From an uncultured Blastocatellia bacterium (GTDB lineage: Bacteria > Acidobacteriota > Blastocatellia > Pyrinomonadales > Pyrinomonadaceae), in the NCBI GenBank assembly GCA_946480785.1, contig CAMLLD010000025.1, forward strand, positions 1 through 64,000: a stretch of DNA of 64,000 bases. Reading direction: 5' to 3'. Positions 41,365 to 51,005 of this stretch are shown piece after piece (within the stretch, counting starts at the first letter, position 1; every line of letters begins with the position of its first letter). Position numbers and translations under genes: made by a program. The notes under the pieces are model-generated. The model had not been told where the DNA came from. It did not search any database and was given only the letters and a program-made list of their open reading frames with translations.

Positions 41365-43167
41365 ATGAAAACGACCCTCTGCCTACTCCTTCTGATCGTC
41401 AATATGTTTCCCCTCAGTGGGCTCAGCCAAACGGACGTCGACGCGCGCATCAAACGCGTCGAGCAGGGATTGCTGCCGGCGGTATTGATCAAAGGCGATC
41501 CCGCGTGGTCTCTCGAAGAGCGCATGAAGCAATTGAAAGTGCCGGGACTGAGTGTCGCGGTGGTGAAGGATTTCAAGGTCGAGTGGGCGCGCAGCTACGG
41601 CGTCAAGGACATCGAAACGAAAGAGCCCGTCACGACCGAAACGCTCTTTCAGGCCGGATCGATCAGCAAGCCCGTCGCCGCGATGGTCGCGTTGAAACGC
41701 GTGCAGCAAGGCAAGATCGCGCTCGATGAAAACATCAATAACAAATTGCAAACCTGGAAACTTCCCGATAACGAGTTCACCGCGCGTAAGAAGGTCACGC
41801 TCGCGAACCTGCTGAGCCACACCGGCGGACTCACGGTCCATGGCTTTCCCGGTTACGCGCCCGGCGAAAAGATTCCCACGCTGCCTCAGGTGCTCGACGG
41901 CGTCGAACCGGCAAACACGGCCGCTGTGCGCGTCGATATGGAGCCCGGCACGAAGTATCGCTACTCCGGCGGCGGCGTCACGATCGCGCAGCTCGCGATC
42001 ATGGACATCGAGAAAAAACCGTATCCGCAGATCGCGAAAGAAACGGTGCTTGGTCCACTCAACATGACCAACAGCACCTACAGCCAACCGCTGCCGGACG
42101 ATTGGCGGCCGAAGGCGGCGTCGGGCCATCGCCCCGACGGCGCACTCGTCGCGGGCAAGATTCACGTCTATCCCGAAATGGCCGCCGCGGGTTTATGGAC
42201 CACGCCGACAGACCTCGCGAAGTTTGGCATCGAAGTGCAACTCTCCTACCTCGGACGCTCGAACAAAGTCTTGCCGAAAGAGTTGATCGACAAGATGGTC
42301 ACGCCGTTTATGGAAACCGCCGGCCTGGGTTTCTTCATCGACAAGCGCGGTAACTCCGTTTACTTCGGGCACGACGGCGCCGATGAAGGCTTCCGCGCGT
42401 TGATGATGATGAGTCGCGACAAGGGTTACGGCGCGGTAGTCATGGCTAATTCCGACAACGGCCAGATCCTCGGCGAAGTGCTGCGCAGCATCGCGCGCGA
42501 ATACAACTGGGACGAGTTTCTGCCGCCGGTTAACGAAGTCATCTCGCTCGATAGTGCGAAGCTCGATCAGTACACCGGCCGCTTCAAAGTAAATCCCGAT
42601 CGCATACTCACGGTCGCCAACGAACAGGGAAAATTGATCGTGCGACCGACGGCTGACGTGAAGTTTGAACTGTTGCCGATCGCCGACGGCACGTTCATTC
42701 GCCGCGATGCGAACATCAAGTACGACTTTGTGCGGGGCGCTGCGGGCGTCAGTGAGATACGCGTCACTTTGCCGGGCGGCCAGATCGTGACCGCGCCGAA
42801 AGTCGCGGCCGACGCGTTGATTCCGTTCGAAATCTTTATGACCGGGGCCGTGGACAAAGCGCTCGACGCGTATCGCCAGATCAAGAAAGACGATCCTGAT
42901 AACGCGGCGATCGCTGAGGCGCGCATCAACGGGTTTGGCTACGGCTTCCTGCGCGCGAAGAAATTGCCGGAGGCGATCGCGTACTTCAAGTTGAACGTCG
43001 AGTTTTATCCGAAGTCGTTCAATGTTTATGACAGCCTGGGCGACGCTTACATGGCCAACGGCGACAAGGAACTCGCGATTGCGAATTACAAGAAGTCGCT
43101 GGAGTTGAACCCGGACAATAAAAACGCGATCGAGATGCTGAAGAAGTTAAATGGCGGCAGCCAATGA
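41365..43167 (+). CDS. Exported class C beta-lactamase-like serine hydrolase with TPR tail, 600 aa
   Basis: Signal peptide MKTTLCLLLLIVNMFPLSG. The beta-lactamase/penicillin-binding-like domain has the nucleophile in FQAGSISKPVAAM (SxxK), a YRYSGGGVT second motif, LLSHTGGL, and GHDGADEGF at the KTG position. After a small beta domain (about 395-490) come two to three TPRs (RINGFGYGFLRAKKLPEAI, ANYKKSLELNPDNKNAIEML). Likely an esterase or D-aminopeptidase rather than a resistance enzyme. The stop overlaps the start of the DisA-like gene (ATGA). Confidence 0.9.
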   Translation: MKTTLCLLLLIVNMFPLSGLSQTDVDARIKRVEQGLLPAVLIKGDPAWSLEERMKQLKVPGLSVAVVKDFKVEWARSYGVKDIETKEPVTTETLFQAGSISKPVAAMVALKRVQQGKIALDENINNKLQTWKLPDNEFTARKKVTLANLLSHTGGLTVHGFPGYAPGEKIPTLPQVLDGVEPANTAAVRVDMEPGTKYRYSGGGVTIAQLAIMDIEKKPYPQIAKETVLGPLNMTNSTYSQPLPDDWRPKAASGHRPDGALVAGKIHVYPEMAAAGLWTTPTDLAKFGIEVQLSYLGRSNKVLPKELIDKMVTPFMETAGLGFFIDKRGNSVYFGHDGADEGFRALMMMSRDKGYGAVVMANSDNGQILGEVLRSIAREYNWDEFLPPVNEVISLDSAKLDQYTGRFKVNPDRILTVANEQGKLIVRPTADVKFELLPIADGTFIRRDANIKYDFVRGAAGVSEIRVTLPGGQIVTAPKVAADALIPFEIFMTGAVDKALDAYRQIKKDDPDNAAIAEARINGFGYGFLRAKKLPEAIAYFKLNVEFYPKSFNVYDSLGDAYMANGDKELAIANYKKSLELNPDNKNAIEMLKKLNGGSQ

Positions 43168-44303
43168 GTAGAGTGCCAACTTATCAGGCGGCGGTGACGG
43201 CGGCGCCGATCGTCGCCGAACACTTCGCGCGTCACATCGCCGAGGCGCACATCGACAGCGACGAACAGATCGCGCCGCAACCCAAAGCAGCGGAGATCGC
43301 TGCCATCGTCGACGCCACGTTTTGGGCCAGCTTCCGTCCCGAGGAAGGTCGCTTCCCGAAGATCTCGCTCGCGTATCTTTCGCCAGAAGACGCGGGCCAG
43401 CCGCTGATCTTCGAACACCCGTTGCCGCTGACCGCCGGGATGCTCATGAAACTCGCGCCTGCGGTCGAGCGTCCGGAAATTCATCTCGGCGTTTGGAAGT
43501 TTGATAACGAGTTGCGCGTGTGGGGCGCGACGCGCACGATTCCGAGTTTCTGTTTCGTGATCGAAGACATCGAGCCTGGACTGCTGGTGATCAAGCATCG
43601 CCGTCTCGACGGTTTTGGTAAGTACGCAAACGTCGCGGTGCTCAAGGGCGAGCGCGTGAAGATCATTGACGAGCGCGGCACGAGCCTGCCCGACTGCCCT
43701 TCACTCCTGCGCGCGCTGCTCGCGTTTACGGCCGGGCCGACGCAGCAGTCGCTCAACGTGCTGGTCCAACTCGCGGCCTCGATGCGGGCGCACGGTCACG
43801 GCGGCATTCTGCTCGTCGTGCCAACCGGAAATGATGTTTGGCGCAACTCGATCGCGCAGCCGATTCTTTACTCGGTGACGCCGTCGTTCTCCGCGCTGTC
43901 TGAATTGCTGCGGCAGGAAGTTGACGAAGAGAATCGACGGCCGTGGGAGAGTGCGTTGCGTCGCGCTGTCGATACGATCGGCGGGCTGACTGCGGTCGAC
44001 GGCGCCACCGTCATAAACGATCAGTATGAAGTGCTCGCGTTCGGGGCGAAGATCCGGCGCAAGGAAGGAAGCCCGCCGGTGGATAAGTGGGTCGTGACGG
44101 AGCCGGTGGTGGGGAACGTCGCAGTGGTGGTCCAACCAACCGAACAGGGCGGCACGCGCCACTTGTCCGCGGCGCAGTACGTCTACGATCACCGCGACGC
44201 GCTCGCCCTCGTCGCCTCGCAGGACGGACGCTTCACAGTCTTCGCGTGGTCGCCGTGCGAAGAGATGGTCCACGCCCACCGCGTCGAGTCGTTGTTGATG
44301 TGA
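43164..44303 (+). CDS. DisA_N-like (DACNV-type) putative sensor protein, 379 aa
   Basis: The C-terminal ~120 residues carry GGLTAVDGATVINDQYEVLA and GTRHLSAAQYVYDHRDALAL followed by VASQDGRFTVFAW. These align by eye with the DGA and RHR signatures of DisA/DacA diadenylate cyclases, but the second is RHL. The N-terminal 250 residues are an uncharacterised alpha/beta region with FRPEEGRFPKISLAYLSPED. I recall this architecture as the 'DACNV' sensor family of predicted nucleotide-centred systems; the assignment is from memory. It may bind or make a cyclic dinucleotide, or have lost activity. Translation is coupled on both sides. Confidence 0.65.
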   Translation: MSRVPTYQAAVTAAPIVAEHFARHIAEAHIDSDEQIAPQPKAAEIAAIVDATFWASFRPEEGRFPKISLAYLSPEDAGQPLIFEHPLPLTAGMLMKLAPAVERPEIHLGVWKFDNELRVWGATRTIPSFCFVIEDIEPGLLVIKHRRLDGFGKYANVAVLKGERVKIIDERGTSLPDCPSLLRALLAFTAGPTQQSLNVLVQLAASMRAHGHGGILLVVPTGNDVWRNSIAQPILYSVTPSFSALSELLRQEVDEENRRPWESALRRAVDTIGGLTAVDGATVINDQYEVLAFGAKIRRKEGSPPVDKWVVTEPVVGNVAVVVQPTEQGGTRHLSAAQYVYDHRDALALVASQDGRFTVFAWSPCEEMVHAHRVESLLM

Positions 44304-45493
44304 TCATCCTGCTTTTAATCCTGTCTTTAATCTCTGTCCAGGACTGGCCGCAGTTTCGCGGGCCGACCGGCCAGGGCGTCTCCGACGAACACAACCTCCC
44401 GCTCACCTGGAGCGAAACACAAAACGTACGCTGGAAAACCGCGATTCCCGGCCGCGGCTGGTCGTCACCCGTGATTCAGGGCGAGCGCATCTGGCTCACG
44501 ACCGCAACCGAAGACGGCCGCTCGTTGCGCGCAATCGCCGTCGACCTCAACACCGGCGCGATTCAAAAGGACATCGAACTGTTTCGTCTAAAGTCGCCGA
44601 AGCTGATGAACGCAAAGAACAGCTTTGCCTCGCCGACGCCGGTGATCGAAGGCGATCGCGTCTATTTGCACTTCGGCGCTTACGGCACGGCGTGCATCAC
44701 GCAAGCGGGCGAGATCGTTTGGAAGACGAAGCTCGACTACGACAACGGCCAGCATGGCCCAGGCGGCTCGCCAGTGCTCTACGACGATCTACTGATCGTG
44801 AGTTGTGACGGTCTCGAACAACAGTTCGTCGTTGCGCTCGACAAGGCGACGGGCAAAGTGCGTTGGAAGAAGATGCGCGAAGGTTATCAGGCTTACACGA
44901 CGCCGCTCGTCGTGAGTCTGCCGAGTGGAGATCAGGTCATCAGCCCCGGCGCGTTTCAGGCGATCGCGTACGAGCCGCGCACCGGCAAAGAGATCTGGCG
45001 CGTTAAGTACGCGGAAGGTTTTTCGAACGTGCCGATGCCGGTTTACGGCAACGATCTCGTCTTTATTTGTACGGGTTTTCAGGAGCCGTCGCTGTTGGCG
45101 GTGCGGCTCGACGGGCGCGGCGACGTAACGAAGTCGAAGATCGTTTGGAAGCTCGATCGCGGGATACCACGGACGCCTTCGCCGCTGCTCGTCGGCAACG
45201 AGTTGTACATCGTCAGCGACAATGGCATCGCAACGTGCATCGACGCCAAGACGGGCGAGGAACTCTGGCGCGCGCGGCTCGGCGGCAACTACTCCGCGTC
45301 TCCCATCTACGCCGACGGCCGCATTTATTTTCTGAGTGAAGAAGGCGAATCGATCGTGATCGCGCCGGGACGACAGTTAAAACACCTCGCCACCAATCAA
45401 CTCGATGGTCCAACCCTCGCGTCCATGGCCGTCTCCCACTCCTCCCTCTTCATCCGCACCGCCACCCATCTTTACCGCATCAGCAATCCGTGA
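44300..45493 (+). CDS. PQQ-like beta-propeller protein, exported, 397 aa
   Basis: A GTG start at 44300 overlaps the stop of the preceding gene (GTGA) and opens a short signal sequence VIILLLILSLISVQ. The body is an eight-bladed propeller of the PQQ-repeat type (DWPQFRGPTGQGVS, YEPRTGKEIWRVKYAEG, IDAKTGEELWRARLGGNY). PQQ enzyme ligands are not evident, so it is probably a structural or binding propeller like BamB rather than a dehydrogenase. Third gene of a coupled trio. Confidence 0.88.
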   Translation: MIILLLILSLISVQDWPQFRGPTGQGVSDEHNLPLTWSETQNVRWKTAIPGRGWSSPVIQGERIWLTTATEDGRSLRAIAVDLNTGAIQKDIELFRLKSPKLMNAKNSFASPTPVIEGDRVYLHFGAYGTACITQAGEIVWKTKLDYDNGQHGPGGSPVLYDDLLIVSCDGLEQQFVVALDKATGKVRWKKMREGYQAYTTPLVVSLPSGDQVISPGAFQAIAYEPRTGKEIWRVKYAEGFSNVPMPVYGNDLVFICTGFQEPSLLAVRLDGRGDVTKSKIVWKLDRGIPRTPSPLLVGNELYIVSDNGIATCIDAKTGEELWRARLGGNYSASPIYADGRIYFLSEEGESIVIAPGRQLKHLATNQLDGPTLASMAVSHSSLFIRTATHLYRISNP

Positions 45494-45505
45494 ATTTGCA
45501 TTCCT

Positions 45506-46768
45506 TCAGCGCATAAACTTTCTGCGAATCGCCAACGCGAGTAGCGCAGCTTGCACTGGTCCAAGGATCGTTTCGAATAGCACGATCGTCTGTGCTGCTG
45601 TTGTCGCAGGCCGCGGCTCTGGACGTTGAAACGTCATAACCGCTGCGCTGTACGTCAGCGCGCGTGTTAACTTCAACGGCGCACCGGTTTCGTCTTGCTG
45701 TGCTGTCGCTGCTTCGTTTCCGTTACTTACCTTCGGCTCCCATCTAACAAATCCAACTCGCGTGTAAAGTGCAGCGCAAAGAACCAATATCCCGAGTAAC
45801 ACAACCGCTGCACGCGCGATTCGCTCACCATACCCACTCGCCAACCAGTACCACCAACTCAGTCTCCGAAAATCAAAACCCCGCCAGTGCTTGACTCGTT
45901 TCGTGTTCATAGCCCTGTAGCGAAATTCGGAAGCGTCCGCGTAATAATGATTCTCTTCCGCATTTACCGCTAGACGACGATAGGCCGTCTCAAGTACCGA
46001 GTATGGCGAAGCTGCGCCCGTAGCCCGGATACTCGTGACCTCTTGTTCGATACTACGCCAATTCCAACGCACGTCTGTGAATTCAAAATGGCGCGCGTCG
46101 ACATCAACAAACCACGAGGGACTTGCCGTAACGGTGTGGAAAGAAAAGTGCTCAGGCTCTTCGATTCTGACAAACTGAAGATTCAAGGATGACGAGTCGC
46201 TGAATAGACGAGCGTTTTCGTGACCTGCGAAACGAACGTGATCCTTAAAAGTTGCCTCAAAGAACGCTGCCACGCCATCAAAAATCGTCCGCTCAAAACT
46301 AACTTCTCCGTTAAACTCGGCGAAGCTAAACTCCATATCATCGAGAAAAACAGCCTCCTGAAAATTCGCACCTGCATCAAAGATCGCTTGGCAAAAGTTT
46401 GACCCTTGTTTGAAAACCGCACCATTAAAGTACGCTCCTCTTCTGAAAATGGCTTTATAGAATTCCGCCGAGGCATTAAAAATTGCATACGTGAAATCCG
46501 CTTCTGCAGTGAATTCGAATTCCATAAACTCGGCGTTCTCAGGAAACCAAACGCGTCGGAAATTAAAATCCTGCTTGTTAGTTTTTCTCTGAAACGCCTC
46601 TTCAAATGCGGCAGTTTTGTTATCGCTCGGAAAGTGGAGAACGCAATATTTCTTGCCTTCGTGCTCTTGGAAAAATGGTTCTTCCGAACATGCCGAACGC
46701 GCCCAGTCACCGCAGTCGCAAACGAAGCCGAAATCAAGTGTAGTCTCAGAGGTGCGTGAACTCGCCAT
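45506..46768 (-). CDS. Pentapeptide-repeat protein with channel-like membrane end, 420 aa
   Basis: Pentapeptide repeats fill about residues 55-190 (FTAEADFTYAIFNASAEFYK, FNGAVFKQGSNF, FQEAVFLDD). A spacer and two membrane helices follow (AAVVLLGILVLCAALY and IVLFETILGPVQAALLALAI) with an RRKFMR end. The pore-loop position reads LTYSAAVMTFQRPEPRP, lacking a TVGYGD filter, so any channel is non-canonical. The start at 46768 is chosen; a GTG at 46795 overlapping the upstream stop is also possible. GC in three 60-nt samples is 43-48%, against 60% in an upstream sample, a sign of transfer. Confidence 0.82.
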   Translation of the reverse strand: MASSRTSETTLDFGFVCDCGDWARSACSEEPFFQEHEGKKYCVLHFPSDNKTAAFEEAFQRKTNKQDFNFRRVWFPENAEFMEFEFTAEADFTYAIFNASAEFYKAIFRRGAYFNGAVFKQGSNFCQAIFDAGANFQEAVFLDDMEFSFAEFNGEVSFERTIFDGVAAFFEATFKDHVRFAGHENARLFSDSSSLNLQFVRIEEPEHFSFHTVTASPSWFVDVDARHFEFTDVRWNWRSIEQEVTSIRATGAASPYSVLETAYRRLAVNAEENHYYADASEFRYRAMNTKRVKHWRGFDFRRLSWWYWLASGYGERIARAAVVLLGILVLCAALYTRVGFVRWEPKVSNGNEAATAQQDETGAPLKLTRALTYSAAVMTFQRPEPRPATTAAQTIVLFETILGPVQAALLALAIRRKFMR

Positions 46769-46791
46769 AAGAAAGCCTGCGCAAAAAGTGC

Positions 46792-48492
46792 TCACGGCGT
46801 GAACATGCGGCGGAAGATGATGCCGGAGTAGTTCAATTGCATGGCGCGGCCGTTGACGATCGACTCGAACGAGATCCAGTCGGGAGCTTCGGGATCGCCG
46901 ACGCCGAACTTCCCATCACCACGCGCGATGAGCGGCACGGCGCCGTCCAGAAATAATTGCCCGCGCCGCAGGACCACGCGCGTGTCGCCGTACCACGGAC
47001 TGTCGTTAAAATAATGGCCCGCTAAACCTTCCCACTCTTTCGGCGTTTCAAACGAACGCGGCCCGTTGTAGCGCGCGCCCGCATACCAATCCGCGCCGTG
47101 ATACGCCTGCGTCACCTGCTGGTTCTCACGCACAAACCCGAGCACGTAGCGATCGAATTCCGGATGCTTGACCACGAAACGATCTGCGCCGCCCGCGTGC
47201 AGAAGCACGATCTTGCGGCCATTGTGCACGAGGACGAGCTTGTCGCCTTCAGCGGCGAGCTCGATCTTCTTGCCGCCGGGCGAAGTGTAGACACCCGCGT
47301 AATCAGCCGCGTTCTTCACTTCATCGAGCGGCGACCCGACCGGTGCGTCGGGCAGCGGTTTGTTCGCAAGCGACGCATTCAAAAGGTCGACGGCGTACCT
47401 CGTCACCGTTACCGGACGATAACCGCGAAGGTTCGCATTCACCGAAGCAAATGCGCCGACACCCGCGCCCAGATCCACGTCGATCGACGAACTAAACGCG
47501 ACCATGCCGCCGGTGTGACGCAAACGCGTGTGGCCCGCAATGTCACTCACCCAAACACCATAACCATACCCCGCCGGCTCACCGCGAAACGGCGAATCGA
47601 CCGCCGGCGTCGTGAACAACTTGAACGACTCTTCCGAAACGAGACGCCCCTTCGGCAACGCGCCGCGATTGAGCAGCATGCGCATGTACTTCGACATGTC
47701 AGCCGGCGTCGAAGCAATGCTGCCCGCCGCAACGTCGACTTCGATCCACTGCGCTTCCGCGAGTGGACCACCGTAAAGAAACGGCTGGCTCTCGTTGAGC
47801 GGCTCGTAACCGACAGCCATCTGGCGGCGCAGATCGTTGCTGATGATCGGCGCGCTCGCCGTCATCCCCAACGGCGCGAGCAGGCGCGTGCGCATCGCTT
47901 CCGCGAACGGCCGCTTGTCGAGCGCTTCAATGAGAAATCCGAGAATGTTGTAGCCGGTGTTCGAGTAGAGAAAACGTTTGCCCGGCGCGTAACCAGTCCA
48001 CAGTTCACGCAGCAACGCATCGAGCAGCAGTGGCTGGCCCGGCAAGCCCGCCGTGTGACTCAGTAGGTGATGCGTTGTGACTGGCTCGAACTTCGAACTG
48101 ATCTTCAACCACGGCAGATACTCGACCACGGGCTTGTTGAGATCGAGCTTGCCTTCGTCACGCAACTGCATCAACGCGAGCGCGACAAACGACTTCGAGA
48201 TCGATCCGATCTCAAACATCGTCTCCGGCACGACGCGCGCTTTCTCTTTCGTGTCGGCAAAGCCGTAAGTCGAGACGCGAATCAGACCATCGCGATTAGC
48301 CAAAGCGAGCGTCATTCCGGGCGCGCCGACTTCGCGCATGTGCCGCGCGATGTACTGGTCGAGGCGCGCAAACAGCGGCTGCACCGCCGCCGACTGTCCC
48401 AGCAGATTGCGCGGGTTAACCAACACCGCGGCGCTGACCATCGCGCTACCAATCATGAATTGTCGTCGCGAGAAATCCCTCATCTGTGTCAT
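46792..48492 (-). CDS. Tat-exported beta-lactamase-like serine hydrolase, 566 aa
   Basis: A twin-arginine leader (DFSRRQFMIGSAMVSAAVLV) predicts export of a folded protein. Motifs are EIGSISKSFVALAL (SxxK), RFLYSNTGYNILGF (YSN) and LRHTGGMVAFSS (HTG). The family includes esterases and D-Ala-D-Ala-recycling peptidases. The start region reads ATGACACAGATG, a copy of a dispersed repeat, so the second ATG at 48483 (MRDFSRR) may be the real start. The kinase gene ends 5 nt upstream on the same strand. Confidence 0.9.
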   Translation of the reverse strand: MTQMRDFSRRQFMIGSAMVSAAVLVNPRNLLGQSAAVQPLFARLDQYIARHMREVGAPGMTLALANRDGLIRVSTYGFADTKEKARVVPETMFEIGSISKSFVALALMQLRDEGKLDLNKPVVEYLPWLKISSKFEPVTTHHLLSHTAGLPGQPLLLDALLRELWTGYAPGKRFLYSNTGYNILGFLIEALDKRPFAEAMRTRLLAPLGMTASAPIISNDLRRQMAVGYEPLNESQPFLYGGPLAEAQWIEVDVAAGSIASTPADMSKYMRMLLNRGALPKGRLVSEESFKLFTTPAVDSPFRGEPAGYGYGVWVSDIAGHTRLRHTGGMVAFSSSIDVDLGAGVGAFASVNANLRGYRPVTVTRYAVDLLNASLANKPLPDAPVGSPLDEVKNAADYAGVYTSPGGKKIELAAEGDKLVLVHNGRKIVLLHAGGADRFVVKHPEFDRYVLGFVRENQQVTQAYHGADWYAGARYNGPRSFETPKEWEGLAGHYFNDSPWYGDTRVVLRRGQLFLDGAVPLIARGDGKFGVGDPEAPDWISFESIVNGRAMQLNYSGIIFRRMFTP

Positions 48493-48505
48493 TCGTTTTA
48501 TCCGT
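48481..48505. repeat. CACAGAT-type repeat forming the start of the serine hydrolase gene
   Basis: On the minus strand it reads CACGGATAAAACGA then ATGACACAGATGA. The same ATGACACAGATGA string opens the gene at 51902. Confidence 0.5.
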
Positions 48506-50921
48506 GATTGATTGTTGGCAGACCAAGACTTTTGGAGAGTTCTACAAACCGCTCGTCAGCGCGCAGGTTCTTGAAGACGGGATCGACTTGCAGAAACGGC
48601 AGCCAGTTGAAACGTTCCATGCGCGACTTCTCGAGCCAGTCGAGCGCGAGTTTACGATTGTCGAGCCCGGCATAAATTATGGCCGTTTGAAACGGCGACA
48701 CGTACTGCTGCTTCGCCAGCTCCTGCAACCGCGCAATCGCGCGCTCGGCGTCACTCTTCTTTCCGGCCAGTGCCTGTGCGTGGCCCAGCGCACTCAACGC
48801 CGTCACGTTATCGGGCGACATCTTCAGCGCGTTGCGAAAACTATCAATCGCTCGATCCAAAGCGCCTTGCGCTTCGAGCACCAGTCCCAACTCGTAATAG
48901 GCGCGCGCAAAGTTGCGATCCATCTCGATCAGTTTCGACGCTTCGCTCTGCGCCTGGTCCAACTGTGCCGCGTAGTAAAGCGTGCGCACGTAATCGCTGT
49001 AGATCGTCAACGAAAACGGTTCGAGCTCGTGCGCGGTCTTCGCCTCGGTGACCGCTTCGTTCATGCGGCCCATCACCACCAGATAACTCGCGTACCACTG
49101 GTGCGCGGTGGCATAACTCGGATTGAGCGCGATTGCTTTCTTGAAATGCTGTTCGGCTTCGTCCCACTTCAGACGATAACGATAGGTCACGAAGGCGAGC
49201 GACGTGTGCGCCTCCGCGAGGTTCGAATTGATCGACAACGCGCGGTTCGCCGCTGCTTCCGCTTTCGGATAAGAATCGTCGGCTGAAGCGACGTTGTAGA
49301 CGTTGAGCAACAGATAACAATCGGCGAGACCGGCGTAAGCAAGAGCGTAATCCTGATCGCGTTGAATCGCCTGACCGAAATAGTCGATGCCCTGGCGCAG
49401 TCCTTCGACCGTGCGCTTGTTCCAGTTGTAACGGCCCTGAAGATATAGCCGATACGCTTCCGAATCGGGCGAATAGTTTCGCGTGATCTGCGCATGGTCG
49501 AGGCCGTCAACGCGCGCGCGCAGCCTTTGCGAAACGTCGCGCGAAATCTGTTGCGGCAGCGCAACCACTTCCGAAACCTTGCGACCGTAACGTTCGCCCC
49601 AGATATGACTGTCGTCGCGCACGTCGATCAACTCGACGCTCACATCGAGTTCATCACCGCGTTGCACGATGCTGCCCGAGAGCAACGCGTGCACGCCGAG
49701 CTCGCGGCCAATCTCTTTCGGATCCGTAGCGCGGCCCTTGTAGTGAAACACCGTGCTGCTCGATTTCACTTTCAGGTCCGGCAACTGCGAGAGATTTTCG
49801 ATCAAACTCTCGGTGATGCCGTCGGAGAGATACTCGGTACTCGGATCGCTGTTGGTAAACGGCAGGACCGCGAGCGAGTTGATTGGGGATTCAGCGGATC
49901 GCGACGCGCGAAAACGGATGAAGGAGAGCACGGCGACTACAACTGCGGCGGCCGCAACAGCGGCGAGCGCCGCGATGATGCGCGGCTTGGTCCAGAAAAT
50001 TCGGCGTGGCCTGAGTAACGCAGGCACCGTCGATTGCGCCACGTCAGTCAACGTATTCCCGACGCTCGAATCCGCTTCGAGTTCGCGCAACACGTCCTGT
50101 AGATCGTTGCGCATGTCTTCGATGCGTTGATATCGATCGTTCGGGTCTTTTGCGAGGGCCTTGTCGAGAATCGGCTGGAGACGTTGAATCAACGGCGAGT
50201 CTTCGCCGCGCGCCTCGGCGATCGGTTTCGCCTGGTGATAGACCACCGCGTAACGCACGTCCAAAGCAGTCTTCCCGCGAAACGGCCAGGTGCCCGCGAG
50301 CATTTCGTACAGCAACACGCCGGTCGAAAAGATGTCGCCGCGGTGGTCCACCGGCAGGCCTTGCGCCTGTTCGGGCGCGGCGTAAGTTGAAGTGCCATAC
50401 GGGACGCCGACTTCAGTGAGGTGCGGATCGCTGCCGACCATGTGTGCGGGTTCGATCAGTTTCGCGAGACCGAAGTCGAGCACTTTAACGGCGCCGTTGC
50501 GCGTGACCATCACGTTGCGCGCCTTGATGTCGCGATGCACGATGCCGCGCGCGTGCGCCGCGGCAAGCGCGTTGGTTACTTGAATCGCGATCGAAAGCGC
50601 TTGCCGCAGATCGAGTGGACGGCCCGCGACGAGTTCGCGCACGTTGCGGCCTTCGATGTACTGCATCGCGATGAAGTGAATGTCCTCGACTTTGTGCAGG
50701 CCGAAGATCGTGCAGATGTTTGGATGGTCCAGTGATGATGCGAGTCTCGCCTCGCGTTCGAAACGGATCAGGTTCGAAGGGCTGTCTGTTAGTGCGGGCG
50801 GCAGCACCTTCACCACAGCGGACCGATCGAGCGTCGTGTCGATTGCGCGATAGACAGTGCCTTGTCCGCCTTCACCGATTTTTTCGACGATACGGTATTG
50901 GAGGAGAAGTTGCCCGATCAT
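48498..50921 (-). CDS. Ser/Thr protein kinase with FlgO-like and TPR domains, 807 aa
   Basis: Kinase domain about 10-270: GEGGQGTVYRAID, VHRDIKARNVMV, DFGLAKL and STYAAPEQAQG. One TM helix (IIAALAAVAAAAVVVAVLSF) separates it from an exported region. That begins with a FlgO/TolB-N-like domain (LAVLPFTNSDPSTEYLSDG, VHALLSGSIVQRGDELDVSV) and continues with TPRs (about 480-790, for example FKKAIALNPSYATAHQWYA). The family is abundant in Acidobacteriota and its targets are unknown. It is followed by the Tat-exported serine hydrolase. Confidence 0.93.
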   Translation of the reverse strand: MIGQLLLQYRIVEKIGEGGQGTVYRAIDTTLDRSAVVKVLPPALTDSPSNLIRFEREARLASSLDHPNICTIFGLHKVEDIHFIAMQYIEGRNVRELVAGRPLDLRQALSIAIQVTNALAAAHARGIVHRDIKARNVMVTRNGAVKVLDFGLAKLIEPAHMVGSDPHLTEVGVPYGTSTYAAPEQAQGLPVDHRGDIFSTGVLLYEMLAGTWPFRGKTALDVRYAVVYHQAKPIAEARGEDSPLIQRLQPILDKALAKDPNDRYQRIEDMRNDLQDVLRELEADSSVGNTLTDVAQSTVPALLRPRRIFWTKPRIIAALAAVAAAAVVVAVLSFIRFRASRSAESPINSLAVLPFTNSDPSTEYLSDGITESLIENLSQLPDLKVKSSSTVFHYKGRATDPKEIGRELGVHALLSGSIVQRGDELDVSVELIDVRDDSHIWGERYGRKVSEVVALPQQISRDVSQRLRARVDGLDHAQITRNYSPDSEAYRLYLQGRYNWNKRTVEGLRQGIDYFGQAIQRDQDYALAYAGLADCYLLLNVYNVASADDSYPKAEAAANRALSINSNLAEAHTSLAFVTYRYRLKWDEAEQHFKKAIALNPSYATAHQWYASYLVVMGRMNEAVTEAKTAHELEPFSLTIYSDYVRTLYYAAQLDQAQSEASKLIEMDRNFARAYYELGLVLEAQGALDRAIDSFRNALKMSPDNVTALSALGHAQALAGKKSDAERAIARLQELAKQQYVSPFQTAIIYAGLDNRKLALDWLEKSRMERFNWLPFLQVDPVFKNLRADERFVELSKSLGLPTINHG

Positions 50922-51005
50922 GGAGGTGAACCGGAGAGCGAAACGTTCGGCACAATATTCGAAGCCGTGGCATTATACTCAACTTAACTCCTGGAGGGCA
51001 GAGAG

